Below are positions 43,583 to 52,143 of a DNA stretch of 64,000 nt, in pieces; position 1 is the first letter of the stretch, and every line of letters starts with the position of its first letter. The notes under the pieces were generated by a model that saw only the letters and a list, made by a program, of their open reading frames with translations, had not been told where the DNA came from and searched no databases. The translations under genes were made by a program, and so were the position numbers. Source of the stretch: JAVVHH01 sp963835135 (GTDB lineage: Bacteria; Pseudomonadota; Alphaproteobacteria; Acetobacterales; Acetobacteraceae); NCBI GenBank assembly GCA_963835135.1, contig CAWIEF010000003.1, positions 372,001-436,000 on the forward strand, read 5' to 3'.

Positions 43583-45605
43583 ATGTCTGACGAAACGCCC
43601 GGTGCAAGTGTTGGCAACGTTATCGACGATCAACGCTTCATGTCGCTTTTGGACACGCTGCCCTTTCCCGCCTTCGTCGTTTCTGCCGCGGGGCCGGCCC
43701 ATTACAACGACGCATTCGTGGCCTACGTGGGCCACCGCCCGGGCTCCAGCCGCGCCGACCGGACGGCACTGCACCATCCCGAGGACCAGGCAGCGCTGGA
43801 AGCCGCCCGCTCAGGTCGGCGCCGGCGCCGACCTGGATTACGTTGTCGAAGCGCGATTGCGGCGGTTCGACGGGCAGCACCGGTGGCACCGCATCCACAA
43901 TAAGCCGCTCTTTGAGGGCGGACGCCGGACCGCCTATCTGGGAACCGCGACCGACATCCACGACGCCAGGATGGATAATGAAGCGCTCGAGCGGCGCGTG
44001 CGTGAACGCACGTCGGAACTGGAGCAAGCGAACCGGCTCCTCTTAAGAGAGGAGACCCGATACCGCGACTTCTACAACCGCACCCCTGTCGCTCTCCACT
44101 CTTTGGACGAGACGGGTGGGCTGCTCGAGGTCAACGACACATGGCTCGAGTTGTTCGGCTATGGTCGTGAGGCGGTGATCGGTCGATCGCCGAGCAGTTT
44201 CATGGTGACCGAGTCCGCCAAGCTGTTTCTCGGCTCCACCTGGCCGGAGATGCTCGCCAGCCGCGGCGAGGTTCGCGTGGTCGACTACCAATTCGTCACC
44301 AGCGCGGGACGGATCTTCGACGGACGCCTGGCCTCCCGCGGCGTATTCGATACGAACGGCCGCCTGATCCGGACCTGGGCCGCCATCGCCGACATCACCG
44401 CCGAGAAACAGGCCAGCAAGGCGCTCGCCCAGTCGCAGCGCCTGGACGCGATCGGTCAGCTGACGGCGGGCATCGCCCATGACTTCAACAATCTGCTGAC
44501 GGCGATCATCGCCAACCTCGAACTCCTCGCACGGCCTCGCCCCGCCGATCCGGATCGCCAGCAGCGGCTGATCGCAGGCGCCCAAGCCGCCGCAGGCCGC
44601 GGCGCGAAGCTCATCGGTCAATTGCTGGCCTTCTCCCGCCAACAACGCATCGCGGTGGAGGCGGTCGACGTCAATGCGACGATCGAACACATGCGCTCGC
44701 TGCTGCGCGGAACGATCGGCGGCGCCACCGAGGTCGTCATCGAGACCGAGCCAGACCTGCCGATGGCGTATGCCGACGTCACGCAGTTGGAACTCGCCGT
44801 GCTGAACCTGGCCATCAACGCCCGGGACGCGCTCGGCACCGGCGGGCGGATCACGATCTCGACCACCACCATCGCCGCGGGCGACCCGGCACGCCCCGAG
44901 GAGCCCGAGCGGGGCCGATACGTCGTCGTCGCGGTGCACGACACCGGGCCAGGTATCAGCCCCACGATCCGCGAGCGCATGTTCGAACCGTTCTTCACGA
45001 CGAAGGATGCGGGGCGGGGATCCGGCCTGGGGTTGGCGCAAGTGCTCGGCATCATGAAGCAGCTCGGCGGCGGCCTCACGGTGCGGACTGGGCCGACTGA
45101 CGGCACGACGATGCGGTTGCTGTTTCCTGTCGCGGAGGACCGCGTCGCCTCGGCCCTGCGGTCCGCTCCACACGCCCCCGCTGCACGGGAGATGCGGAGC
45201 CTGCGCATCCTGCTGGCCGACGACGATGCGGATGTCCGGTCGGCCGCGGCCATGATCCTCGGCGAGGCCGGGCATGTGGTGGTGACGGCTGACTCTGGTG
45301 TCGCGGCCTTGGACGCGCTGCGCGCGGCAGACGGGCAATTCGATCTGATCATCGCCGATGTGCTCATGCCGGGGATGAACGGCGCCGAGTTGACCACCAC
45401 GGCGCAGGACATGTGGCCGGGCCTGCCGGTGTTGTTCATCACCGGCTACGCCGACGTTGCCCAGTTGCCGGTCGCCCTATGGAGCGATGTCCTGGCCAAG
45501 CCGTTCCAGCCCGCGGAACTCCAGGCCCGGGTGATGCAGGCGGTCGTCAAGGCCGCCCGCTGCCCGGAGCCTGTGTCGCCGTCGTCCGAGGGACGGCCGC
45601 CATGA
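43583..45605 (+). CDS. PAS-domain hybrid histidine kinase with receiver, apparent +1 frameshift in the first PAS domain
   Basis: From ATG 43583 (MSDETPGASVGN) the first ~75 residues form the start of a PAS domain (LDTLPFPAFVVSAAGPAHYND). Near 43803-43830 the coding frame shifts by one to continue ADLDYVVEARLRRFDGQHRWHRIHN. Then a coiled coil (RRVRERTSELEQANRLLL), a second PAS (VALHSLDETGGLLEVNDTW), the H-box ITAGIAHDFNNLL-like segment (QLTAGIAHDFNNLLT), the ATPase domain (LNLAINARDAL, GPGISPTIRERMFEPFFTTK, GSGLGLAQVLG) and a C-terminal receiver with phospho-acceptor Asp in DLIIADVLMPGMNG. No transmembrane helix, so cytoplasmic. Its stop overlaps the AtuA-like start (ATGA). Confidence 0.85.
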
Positions 45606-46975
45606 GCGGCGGCGTGTTCATGCTCGGCTGCGGCGCAGGGTTCTCCGGTGACCGCATCGATGCCCCGATCTCCGTTGTCGACGCCATCGCCGCCTCCGGC
45701 CGGCCGGGCGCCATCATGTTCGAGACGCTCGCCGAACGCACCCTGGCGCTGGGTCACGTCGCCCGCCGTGCCGATCCGGAACACGGTTACGAGCCGCTGC
45801 TCGACGACCTCGTCGGTCCCATCCTTTCCCGCTGCCTCCGCGCCGGGATACCGATCGTCGGCAATTTCGGCGCTGCCAACCCGCCCGCCGCCGCCCGCCG
45901 CCTCAAGCAACTCGCGGCCGAGCGTGGCCTGTCGGAACCACGGATCGCCATCGTCGAGGGCGACGACGTCAGGGACGTGATCGATCTGGCCGAGATGGAC
46001 GTGTTCGAGGCCGACGCCACCCTGGTCCGGTCCGACGCCACTCTCATTGCCGCCAACGCCTATCTCGGCGCCAAGCCGATCGCCGACGCGCTGCTGGCCG
46101 GCGCGCAGATCGTCGTCACCGGCCGGGTCGCCGACCCCGCCCTGGCTCTCGGCCCCCTGGCCGCGCATTTCGGCTGGGCATGGGACGATCTCGACCGTCT
46201 CGCCGCCGGCACGCTGGCCGGGCACCTGCTCGAATGCGGCGCACAGGTCACCGGCGGCTATTTCGCCGATCCCGGCTACAAGGACGTGCCCCGCCCGGCC
46301 GAGATCGGGTTTCCGATCGCCGAGGCCCGCGCCGACGGCAGCTTCGTCGTGACAAAGGCCGCCGGCACCGGCGGCCGCGTCGACAAACGCACCGTCTCCG
46401 AACAGATCCTCTACGAGATGCACGACCCGGGCGCCTACCTCACCCCCGACGTCACGCTCGACGTCACCGGCGTCACGCTCGCGGGCGACGGCCCCGACCG
46501 CGTGCTCGTCCGAGGCGCCCGCGGCCACGCGCCGCCACCGACCCTGAAAGCGACCGTCTCCTTCGAGGGCGATTGGATCGGCGAGGCCGAAATCTCGTAC
46601 GCCGGTCCCAACGCGCTGGCCCGGGCCAAGCTCGCCGCCACCATCCTGGGCGATCGGCTCACCCTGCGCCAGCTTCCGGTCAAGCGCCGCCTCGACTTGA
46701 TCGGCGCCCTGAGCGTGTTCGACGATGACGGCGGCACCCTCGGCAACGACGCTCCGGACGCCCCCGAAATCCGGCTGCGTCTCGCCGTCTCCGGTCAGGA
46801 CCGCCGCCCCGTCGAGCAGAGCCTGCAGGAGGTGCTCGCCCTGCTCTGCTGCGGCCCGGCCGGCGGCGGCGGTCAGCGCCAACAGGTGCGCAACCGGATC
46901 CGCACAGTCTCTTACCTCGTCCCCCGCGAACGCGTGTCACCCCGCTTCGTGTTCGCCCCCTCCCTCGTTCCATGA
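45602..46975 (+). CDS. AtuA-family (acyclic terpene utilisation-like, DUF1446) protein
   Basis: 457 residues from ATG 45602, overlapping the kinase stop by 4 bp. N-terminal GCGAGFSGDRIDAPISVVDA, then ALGHVARRADPEHGYEPLLDDLVGPILSR, NFGAANPPAAARRL and GAQIVVTGRVADPALALGPL with CGAQVTGGYFADPGYKDVP match DUF1446/AtuA proteins. AtuA is needed for citronellol/geranyl-CoA use in Pseudomonas, yet its biochemical step is not established. The family's C-terminal domain is encoded by the next gene, overlapping by 4 bp. The name is by homology only. Confidence 0.85.
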   Translation: MSGGVFMLGCGAGFSGDRIDAPISVVDAIAASGRPGAIMFETLAERTLALGHVARRADPEHGYEPLLDDLVGPILSRCLRAGIPIVGNFGAANPPAAARRLKQLAAERGLSEPRIAIVEGDDVRDVIDLAEMDVFEADATLVRSDATLIAANAYLGAKPIADALLAGAQIVVTGRVADPALALGPLAAHFGWAWDDLDRLAAGTLAGHLLECGAQVTGGYFADPGYKDVPRPAEIGFPIAEARADGSFVVTKAAGTGGRVDKRTVSEQILYEMHDPGAYLTPDVTLDVTGVTLAGDGPDRVLVRGARGHAPPPTLKATVSFEGDWIGEAEISYAGPNALARAKLAATILGDRLTLRQLPVKRRLDLIGALSVFDDDGGTLGNDAPDAPEIRLRLAVSGQDRRPVEQSLQEVLALLCCGPAGGGGQRQQVRNRIRTVSYLVPRERVSPRFVFAPSLVP

Positions 46976-47328
46976 GGGTCGCGCTGCACGAAATCGCGCA
47001 TGCCCGGGCTGGCGACAAGGGCAACCGCCTCAACGTCAGCGTCATCGCCTACCATCCCGATCTCTGGCCGATCGTGCGCGAGCAGGTGACCGAAGCCCGT
47101 GTCCACGAGCTGTTCCGCCACCGTGGGGCGACGCGGGTCGTACGCTACGAACTGCCGAACCTGACCGCGCTCAACTTCGTCATCGACGACGTGCTCGAGG
47201 GCGGCGTGAACGCCAGCCTCAACCTCGATATCCACGGCAAGACCAATTCCTTTCGTGTCCTCGGTCTGCAGGTGGACGTGCCTGACACGATCGCGGGCCG
47301 CTTGGCCGAGTATCGACGCGACGACTGA
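46972..47328 (+). CDS. AtuA C-terminal-domain protein
   Basis: 118 residues with VALHEIAHARAGDKGNRLNVSVIAYHP, LPNLTALNFVIDDVLEGGVNASLNLDIHGK and a short tail. This corresponds to the C-terminal domain that is fused to DUF1446 in many AtuA proteins and separate here. ATG 46972 overlaps the previous stop (ATGA), so the two subunits are translationally coupled and probably form one complex. Confidence 0.85.
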   Translation: MRVALHEIAHARAGDKGNRLNVSVIAYHPDLWPIVREQVTEARVHELFRHRGATRVVRYELPNLTALNFVIDDVLEGGVNASLNLDIHGKTNSFRVLGLQVDVPDTIAGRLAEYRRDD

Positions 47329-47335
47329 CGGCCCT

Positions 47336-47351
47336 GCTTGCGCGCGCAAGC
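47336..47351. repeat. 16-bp perfect palindrome upstream of the TrpD2-like gene
   Basis: GCTTGCGCGCGCAAGC lies in the 43-bp gap after the AtuA pair and 20 bp before the TrpD2-like ATG. It could be an operator or a small hairpin. Confidence 0.4.
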
Positions 47352-47371
47352 AAACCGCGCATCTTGAGCCC

Positions 47372-48361
47372 ATGTCCGACGCCGAGCCCGAACACCGCTT
47401 CGCCCCCTATGTGCGCACCCTCGGCCGCGGCCCCGGCCGCTCCCGCGCGCTCACCCGCGACGAGGCCCGCGACGCGCTTGCCATGGTGCTCCGCGGGGAA
47501 GCGGCGCCGGAGCAGGTCGGGGCGTTCCTCATGTTGCTGCGCTACCGCGGCGAGGCGGCCGACGAGATCACCGGCCTGATCGAGGCGGCGCGCGACACGT
47601 TCCACGCGGGGCCGCCGCCGGGCTGTCCGGCCGTGCAGTTGGATTGGCCGAGCTATGGCGCCGGGCGCACCCGCGGCGAGCCCTGGTTCCTGCTGGCCGC
47701 GCTGGCGCTGGCCGCCGCGGGCGTGACCGTGCTGATGCACGGCAGCAACGAGTTCTCCCAGGGCACCGCCGTCGAGGCCGGACTGTCCGCGCTCGGGCTG
47801 CCGGTCGCCCGCTCGCGCGAGCAAGCCGCCGCCGAACTCGCCACGCACCGCTTCGCCTATCTCCCGCTCGCCGCGCTCAGCCCGGCGCTCGACCGCCTCC
47901 TGACCTTGCGCGGCCTGCTGGGCTTGCGTTCGCCCATCAACACGGTCGTCCGCCTCATCAACCCGTTCGACGCCCCGTGCGCCGTCGACGGAGTGTTTCA
48001 TCCGCCCTACATCGAGGTCCATCTCGGTGCCGCCGAACGCCTGGGCCGGCGCCGTCTCGCCGTGGTCAAGGGCGGCGGCGGCGAAGCCGAGCGCAACCCG
48101 GCCAAGCCCATTACCGTCCATCTCTGGGACGCCGACCACGGGCGATCCGAGTTGCTGCTGCCGCCCGCGCCCCTCCCCGGAGAAGCCGGCACGCTCTGGG
48201 ACGCTTGGCACGGCGGCACCGGGCCGGGTGCGGCCACGGCCCGCGCCACGCTCGCACTCGCCCTCCTGGCGCTCGGCCGCGCCGCCGACGTGGACAGCGC
48301 CGACCGGCTCGCTGACACGCTCTGGACCGACCGCCTGCGCGTTCACGCTCTCGTCGCCTGA
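47372..48361 (+). CDS. glycosyl transferase family 3-like protein (TrpD2/YbiB-like)
   Basis: 329 residues from ATG 47372. N-terminal helices (RALTRDEARDALAMVLRGEAAPEQVGAFLMLLRYRGE) are the TrpD/thymidine-phosphorylase-like cap; GVTVLMHGSNEFSQGTAVEAGLSALG and LLGLRSPINTVVRLINPFDA follow. It resembles anthranilate phosphoribosyltransferase but has HGSNEF where true TrpD has its phosphoribosyl loop (GTGGD), as in E. coli YbiB, a nucleic-acid-binding TrpD2 protein. Its TGA shares one base with the ATG of the next gene (cysG), implying coupling to siroheme synthesis; the reason is unknown. Confidence 0.78.
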   Translation: MSDAEPEHRFAPYVRTLGRGPGRSRALTRDEARDALAMVLRGEAAPEQVGAFLMLLRYRGEAADEITGLIEAARDTFHAGPPPGCPAVQLDWPSYGAGRTRGEPWFLLAALALAAAGVTVLMHGSNEFSQGTAVEAGLSALGLPVARSREQAAAELATHRFAYLPLAALSPALDRLLTLRGLLGLRSPINTVVRLINPFDAPCAVDGVFHPPYIEVHLGAAERLGRRRLAVVKGGGGEAERNPAKPITVHLWDADHGRSELLLPPAPLPGEAGTLWDAWHGGTGPGAATARATLALALLALGRAADVDSADRLADTLWTDRLRVHALVA

Positions 48362-49308
48362 TGCGCTATCTCCCGGTGTTCCTGGATGTCCAAGGTAGGC
48401 GCGCGCTCGTGCTCGGCCGCGGCGAGGTCGGCGAGCGCAAGGCGGAGGCGTTGCGCCGGGCTGGAGCGGAGGTGGTGTTCGCCGACAGCTATGCGCCGGA
48501 GCTGCTGGATGGCGTTGTGCTCGCCATCGGCGCCGAAGCGAGTGACGACGAGCTCGAAGCCCTCAGCGCCGACGCGAAAGCAAGGTCGCTCCCGGTCAAC
48601 GTCGTCGATAAGCCATGGTTGTGCAGCTACATCACCCCCGCCGTAGTCGACCGCGATCCGCTGATCGTAGCGGTCGGCTCGGCCGGCGAGGCTCCTGTGC
48701 TGGCACGCCTGGTCCGCAGCCGCATCGAGGCGATGCTGCCGCCGGCGCTGTCGCGTCTGGCGGCCATGCTCGGCGGGTTGAGCGGCGAGTTACGCAAAAA
48801 ATTCCCTTCTCCGGGTCCACGCCGGAGGGTCATCGAGCGGATCGTCGGAGGCCGCGCCGCCGATCTCGTGCTCGCTGGCGACGAGGCGGCTGGCATGGCC
48901 GAAATGCAGCGCGAGATCGAAGCCGGGACCGCCACGCCGCCGGGCTTGATTTATCTCGTCCTCGCCGGCCCCGGGCCGGCCGACCTGGTGACTATACGGG
49001 CCCACCGTCTCCTCGGCGAGGCCGACATCATCGTCCACGACCCCTCGGTGACGCCCGAGGTCATCGACCTCGCCCGCCGCGACGCCGACCGCGTGGCGGC
49101 CGAACCGGACGAGGTCGCGCAGTTGTCGGGTCTGGCCGCCGCGGGCAAGCGCGTCGTCCGCCTCGGTGCCGAACTCGATGTCGAGACGCTCCGCGCCGCC
49201 CTGACGGGGGTGGTCACGGAGGTGGTGCCGGGCTTGTGCTACTCGGCCGCGACCAGCTGCGGCGCCGACAGCGCGAGCAGCGCGTCCCGCCCCTGCCGAT
49301 GGCAGTAA
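48361..49308 (+). CDS. cysG: siroheme synthase: precorrin-2 dehydrogenase/ferrochelatase with a reduced, degenerate methyltransferase lobe
   Basis: 315 residues. Residues 1 to about 200 are a CysG-N/Met8 module: RYLPVFLDVQGRRALVLGRGEVGERKAEAL, NVVDKPWLCSYITPAVVDRDPLIVAVGSAGEAPVLARLVRSRIE. From about 198 the sequence mimics the first lobe of uroporphyrin-III methyltransferase (IYLVLAGPGPADLVTIRAHRLLGEADIIVHD, then GKRVVRLGAELD and TEVVPGL) but the GGDPFVFGRGGE segment and the whole second lobe are missing. It can likely oxidise precorrin-2 and insert iron, but hardly methylate. The tail overlaps cysI (convergent) by 70 bp. Serves NirB and CysI. Confidence 0.8.
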   Translation: MRYLPVFLDVQGRRALVLGRGEVGERKAEALRRAGAEVVFADSYAPELLDGVVLAIGAEASDDELEALSADAKARSLPVNVVDKPWLCSYITPAVVDRDPLIVAVGSAGEAPVLARLVRSRIEAMLPPALSRLAAMLGGLSGELRKKFPSPGPRRRVIERIVGGRAADLVLAGDEAAGMAEMQREIEAGTATPPGLIYLVLAGPGPADLVTIRAHRLLGEADIIVHDPSVTPEVIDLARRDADRVAAEPDEVAQLSGLAAAGKRVVRLGAELDVETLRAALTGVVTEVVPGLCYSAATSCGADSASSASRPCRWQ

Positions 49309-50933
49309 TCGCCGAAACCCTCGCCGGGGAGACGTCCGGCCGCCCACGCGGCGATCACCGGCGCGAGCTTCTCGGTGATCTCGGCCTGGGTGATCCGCTC
49401 GTAGAGCAGGAAATTCAATCGCGTCCCCTCGAAGTCGCCGCCCACGAACACCGCATACTTCCCCGGTGCCCGGCCGACGATCCCGAGATCGCCGTCGTAC
49501 GGCCGGGCGCACCCGTTCGGGCATCCCGTGATCCGTACGCTCAACCGTTCCTGCTCCAGCCCATGCTGCCGCAGCAATCCTTCGATTCCCGCCACGATCG
49601 GCACCCGAGACCGCTCCGCTTCCGATAGGGCCAACCCGCAGGTCGGCAGCGCGACACACGCCATCGACCACCGCGCCACGGGCGTCAGATCGTCGCGGAA
49701 CACCACGCCATGCTCGCGCAGCATCGCCTCCAATCCGGTCCGCTGGCCGGGTTCGACATCGGTCAACAGGATGTTCTGCTGCGTGGTGAGCACCGGCGCT
49801 ACGCCGAACTGCCTGACCGCCTCTCGCAGCGCGGTGCGTACGCGCGACATACCCACATCCTCGATCCGCCCGGCCGATATCGGCAGCCCAAGCCACCACT
49901 TGCCATTGCCCTGCTCGTGCCATCCCAGATGCTCCGGCACGCTCAGCTTGGGCAGCGGACCCGGTTCGTCTAGCGCCTCGCCATACTGGGCCTCGACCTG
50001 CGCCTTGACCCAATCTATCCCGCGGTCGTCGACCACGTATTTCAGCCGCGCCCGCTTCCGGTTGCTCCGGTCGCCGTAATCGCGCTGCACCTTGATGATC
50101 GCTTCGACCAGACGCAGGAGGTTGTCCGGCCCGACCCGGCACAGCGCCGTCGCCACCCGCGGATAGGTCTGCGGCTTGTTGTGCGTCATCCCCTGGCCGC
50201 CACCCACGCAGGCGATCCATCCCGTCACAGCCCCGTCCGTCACCTCGGCCAGCAGCCCGAGATCGTTGGACAGGACGTCGATCGTATTGTCGTCCGGCGT
50301 CGCCAGGCCGATCTTGAACTTGCGCGGCAGGAAGGTCGGCCCATACAGCGGCTCGTCCTCCGCCTCCTCGCCGCGATCCTCGCCGAGCACGAAAATCTGG
50401 TGATGCGCCTTCGTCCTCGGCAGCAGCCGCTCGGACAGGAACCGCGCGGTGTCCCGCAAAGTCTGGTGTACCGCGTCCTGGATAGGCGCCGCCGTGGTCA
50501 CCACGTTGCGCACCACGTCGCCGCAGCTCGCCATCGTGGTGAGCAGGATGTTGTCGATTTCGGCGATCGTCGCACGCAGATTGCGCTTGGCGATGGCGTG
50601 GAACTGAAACGTCTGCCGCGTGGTGATGCGCAGCGTGCCGTTGCCATACCGGTCGGCCAAGTCGTCGAGCACCAGATACTGCTCCGGCGTCACCCGGCCC
50701 GCAGGAATGCGCGCGCGGACCATGAACTGCCATTCCTTGTCGTGCCCTGCCTGCTTCAGCTCCGTCGCGGTATCACGGTCATATTGTTCGTACGTGCCGT
50801 GGAACTTGAGCAGGCTATGCGATGCGTCGCCTACGCTGATGGTCGTGTCGTCGGCCAGTTCGGCCGAGATCGTTCCTCGCAGCCCACGGCTGGCAGACTT
50901 GAAACCTTCGACGGAGGAGAGGGTCTGTGACAT
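49239..50933 (-). CDS. cysI: sulfite reductase (NADPH) hemoprotein beta-component
   Basis: 564 residues from ATG 50933; the frame is open to 51101 but the N-terminus at 50933 fits the family. Two sulfite/nitrite reductase repeats: FHGTYEQYDRDTATELKQAGHDKEWQFMVRARIPAGRVTPEQY at the start, GNGTLRITTRQTFQFHAI, and the [4Fe-4S]-siroheme cysteines in CVALPTCGLALSEAERS and GCPNGCARPYDGDLGIVG. It reduces sulfite to sulfide; the flavoprotein partner CysJ is not nearby, so electrons may come from elsewhere. Convergent overlap with cysG, divergent from the ferritin-like gene. Confidence 0.92.
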   Translation of the reverse strand: MSQTLSSVEGFKSASRGLRGTISAELADDTTISVGDASHSLLKFHGTYEQYDRDTATELKQAGHDKEWQFMVRARIPAGRVTPEQYLVLDDLADRYGNGTLRITTRQTFQFHAIAKRNLRATIAEIDNILLTTMASCGDVVRNVVTTAAPIQDAVHQTLRDTARFLSERLLPRTKAHHQIFVLGEDRGEEAEDEPLYGPTFLPRKFKIGLATPDDNTIDVLSNDLGLLAEVTDGAVTGWIACVGGGQGMTHNKPQTYPRVATALCRVGPDNLLRLVEAIIKVQRDYGDRSNRKRARLKYVVDDRGIDWVKAQVEAQYGEALDEPGPLPKLSVPEHLGWHEQGNGKWWLGLPISAGRIEDVGMSRVRTALREAVRQFGVAPVLTTQQNILLTDVEPGQRTGLEAMLREHGVVFRDDLTPVARWSMACVALPTCGLALSEAERSRVPIVAGIEGLLRQHGLEQERLSVRITGCPNGCARPYDGDLGIVGRAPGKYAVFVGGDFEGTRLNFLLYERITQAEITEKLAPVIAAWAAGRLPGEGFGDYCHRQGRDALLALSAPQLVAAE

Positions 50934-51188
50934 CGACTGAATCTGGCGCCCGGTCGTCCCGGCAACAAGAGAACCGGCTCCCGAACTTGGCGCACCATGG
51001 AGCATGCCTCGCTCTCGGCTCGGGCTCTCGGAGATTTCCATTCCTGCCGCTCGTGGTGCGCTCGGACCGATGACAATTGAGCGATCTCTAACTTGCGACA
51101 ACGTCCCAGCAGGCTGTCGCGCGATAGGGGACTGAGCGCTTCGAAAACCGAGTTCTTGAAGACGAGGAGCGTCTAGGAGAAGACTCCA

Positions 51189-52094
51189 ATGCTTGATTCG
51201 AACGAAACCACGCGTGCGACGTCGCGAGCCGAAATGGAACGGCGCGATCTGATGGGCGCGGCCGGCCTGGGGACGATGGCGTTCGGAGCCTTGGCTGCCC
51301 TGGCAGCGCTGCCCAACCCGGCGCAGGCGCAGGGGATCAACGACATCGCGATCGCCAACTTCGCCCTGAACTTCGAATACCTCGGAGCCGAGCTCTACAC
51401 CCGTGCCCTGAGCAGCGGCACGCTCAGCCCCGCCGACACGACCGGCGGCAACGGCTCACCGCCCGGCCCCGTCCTGGGCGGCCGCGCCGTTCCGTTCACC
51501 ACCCCCTTTGTCCAGCAGTTCGTCGGTGAGCTGATGCAGGACGAACTGGGTCATGTCCGTACCCTCCGCAGCGTCCTGGGTCCGAACGCCATCAGCCAGC
51601 CGACGATCGACCTGCAAAACAGCTTTGCCGCGATCGCCATGATGGCTGGCCTCGGCTCCGGCTTCGATCCGTTCGCGAACGAGAACAACTTGTTGCTGGC
51701 GGCCTACTCGCTCGAGGACGTCTGCGTGACCGCGTTGCGCGGAGCTTCGACCTTGATCCAGAGCAAGGCGGTGTTGGCGACAGCGTCGGGCTTCCTGGCC
51801 GTCGAGGGCTATCAGGCGTCCGCGATCCGCACGCTGCTGTTTCAGCGCGGCTTCGGCCCGCAGACGCAAGCGATCTCGAACGTGCGCGCGAGCCTGTCCG
51901 GCGCGGCGGACGACCAGGGCGTCATCCTGGCGGGGGCGACGGCCGGTACGACCGTGGCCAACATCGTCCCGACCGACGCGAACAGCCTGGTGTTCGCACG
52001 CACGCCGCGGCAGATCCTCAACATCGCCTACGGCGCCCAGAACGCCAGCGCCGGCGGCTTCTTCCCGAACGGCGTCAACGGCAGCATTCGGTAA
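51189..52094 (+). CDS. Tat-exported ferritin-like domain protein
   Basis: 301 residues. ATG 51189 is preceded by GGAGAAG. The N-terminal RRDLMGAAGLGTMAFGALAALAALPNPAQAQ is a twin-arginine signal. The mature part is helical with FALNFEYLGAELYTRAL and FVGELMQDELGHVRTLRSVLG, the two Glu/His helices of the Ferritin_2 (desiccation-related) group, plus a SLEDVCVTALRGA and AVEGYQASAIRTLL pair. It may bind a di-metal centre in the periplasm or envelope; the role is unproven. The 255-bp gap to cysI presumably holds its promoter; I saw no clear boxes. Confidence 0.8.
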   Translation: MLDSNETTRATSRAEMERRDLMGAAGLGTMAFGALAALAALPNPAQAQGINDIAIANFALNFEYLGAELYTRALSSGTLSPADTTGGNGSPPGPVLGGRAVPFTTPFVQQFVGELMQDELGHVRTLRSVLGPNAISQPTIDLQNSFAAIAMMAGLGSGFDPFANENNLLLAAYSLEDVCVTALRGASTLIQSKAVLATASGFLAVEGYQASAIRTLLFQRGFGPQTQAISNVRASLSGAADDQGVILAGATAGTTVANIVPTDANSLVFARTPRQILNIAYGAQNASAGGFFPNGVNGSIR

Positions 52095-52104
52095 CCCGGC
52101 GAAT

Positions 52105-52131
52105 GTCCGGCCTGCGCGTCGCAGGCCGGAC
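52105..52131. terminator. Strong bidirectional terminator hairpin
   Basis: GTCCGGCCTGCG, loop CGT, CGCAGGCCGGAC: a perfect 12-bp stem in the 49-bp gap between the convergent ferritin-like gene and the MHS transporter gene. Confidence 0.7.
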
Positions 52132-52143
52132 GACGCGCGCCGA

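Noticed and set aside
41993..43777. 594-aa minus-strand open frame
   Set aside because: Antisense to the FUSC gene; composition biased, no recognisable motif.
18550..45605. Programmed ribosomal frameshifting at the four breaks
   Set aside because: No slippery heptamer or downstream stem is evident at the break points; indel or sequence error is simpler.
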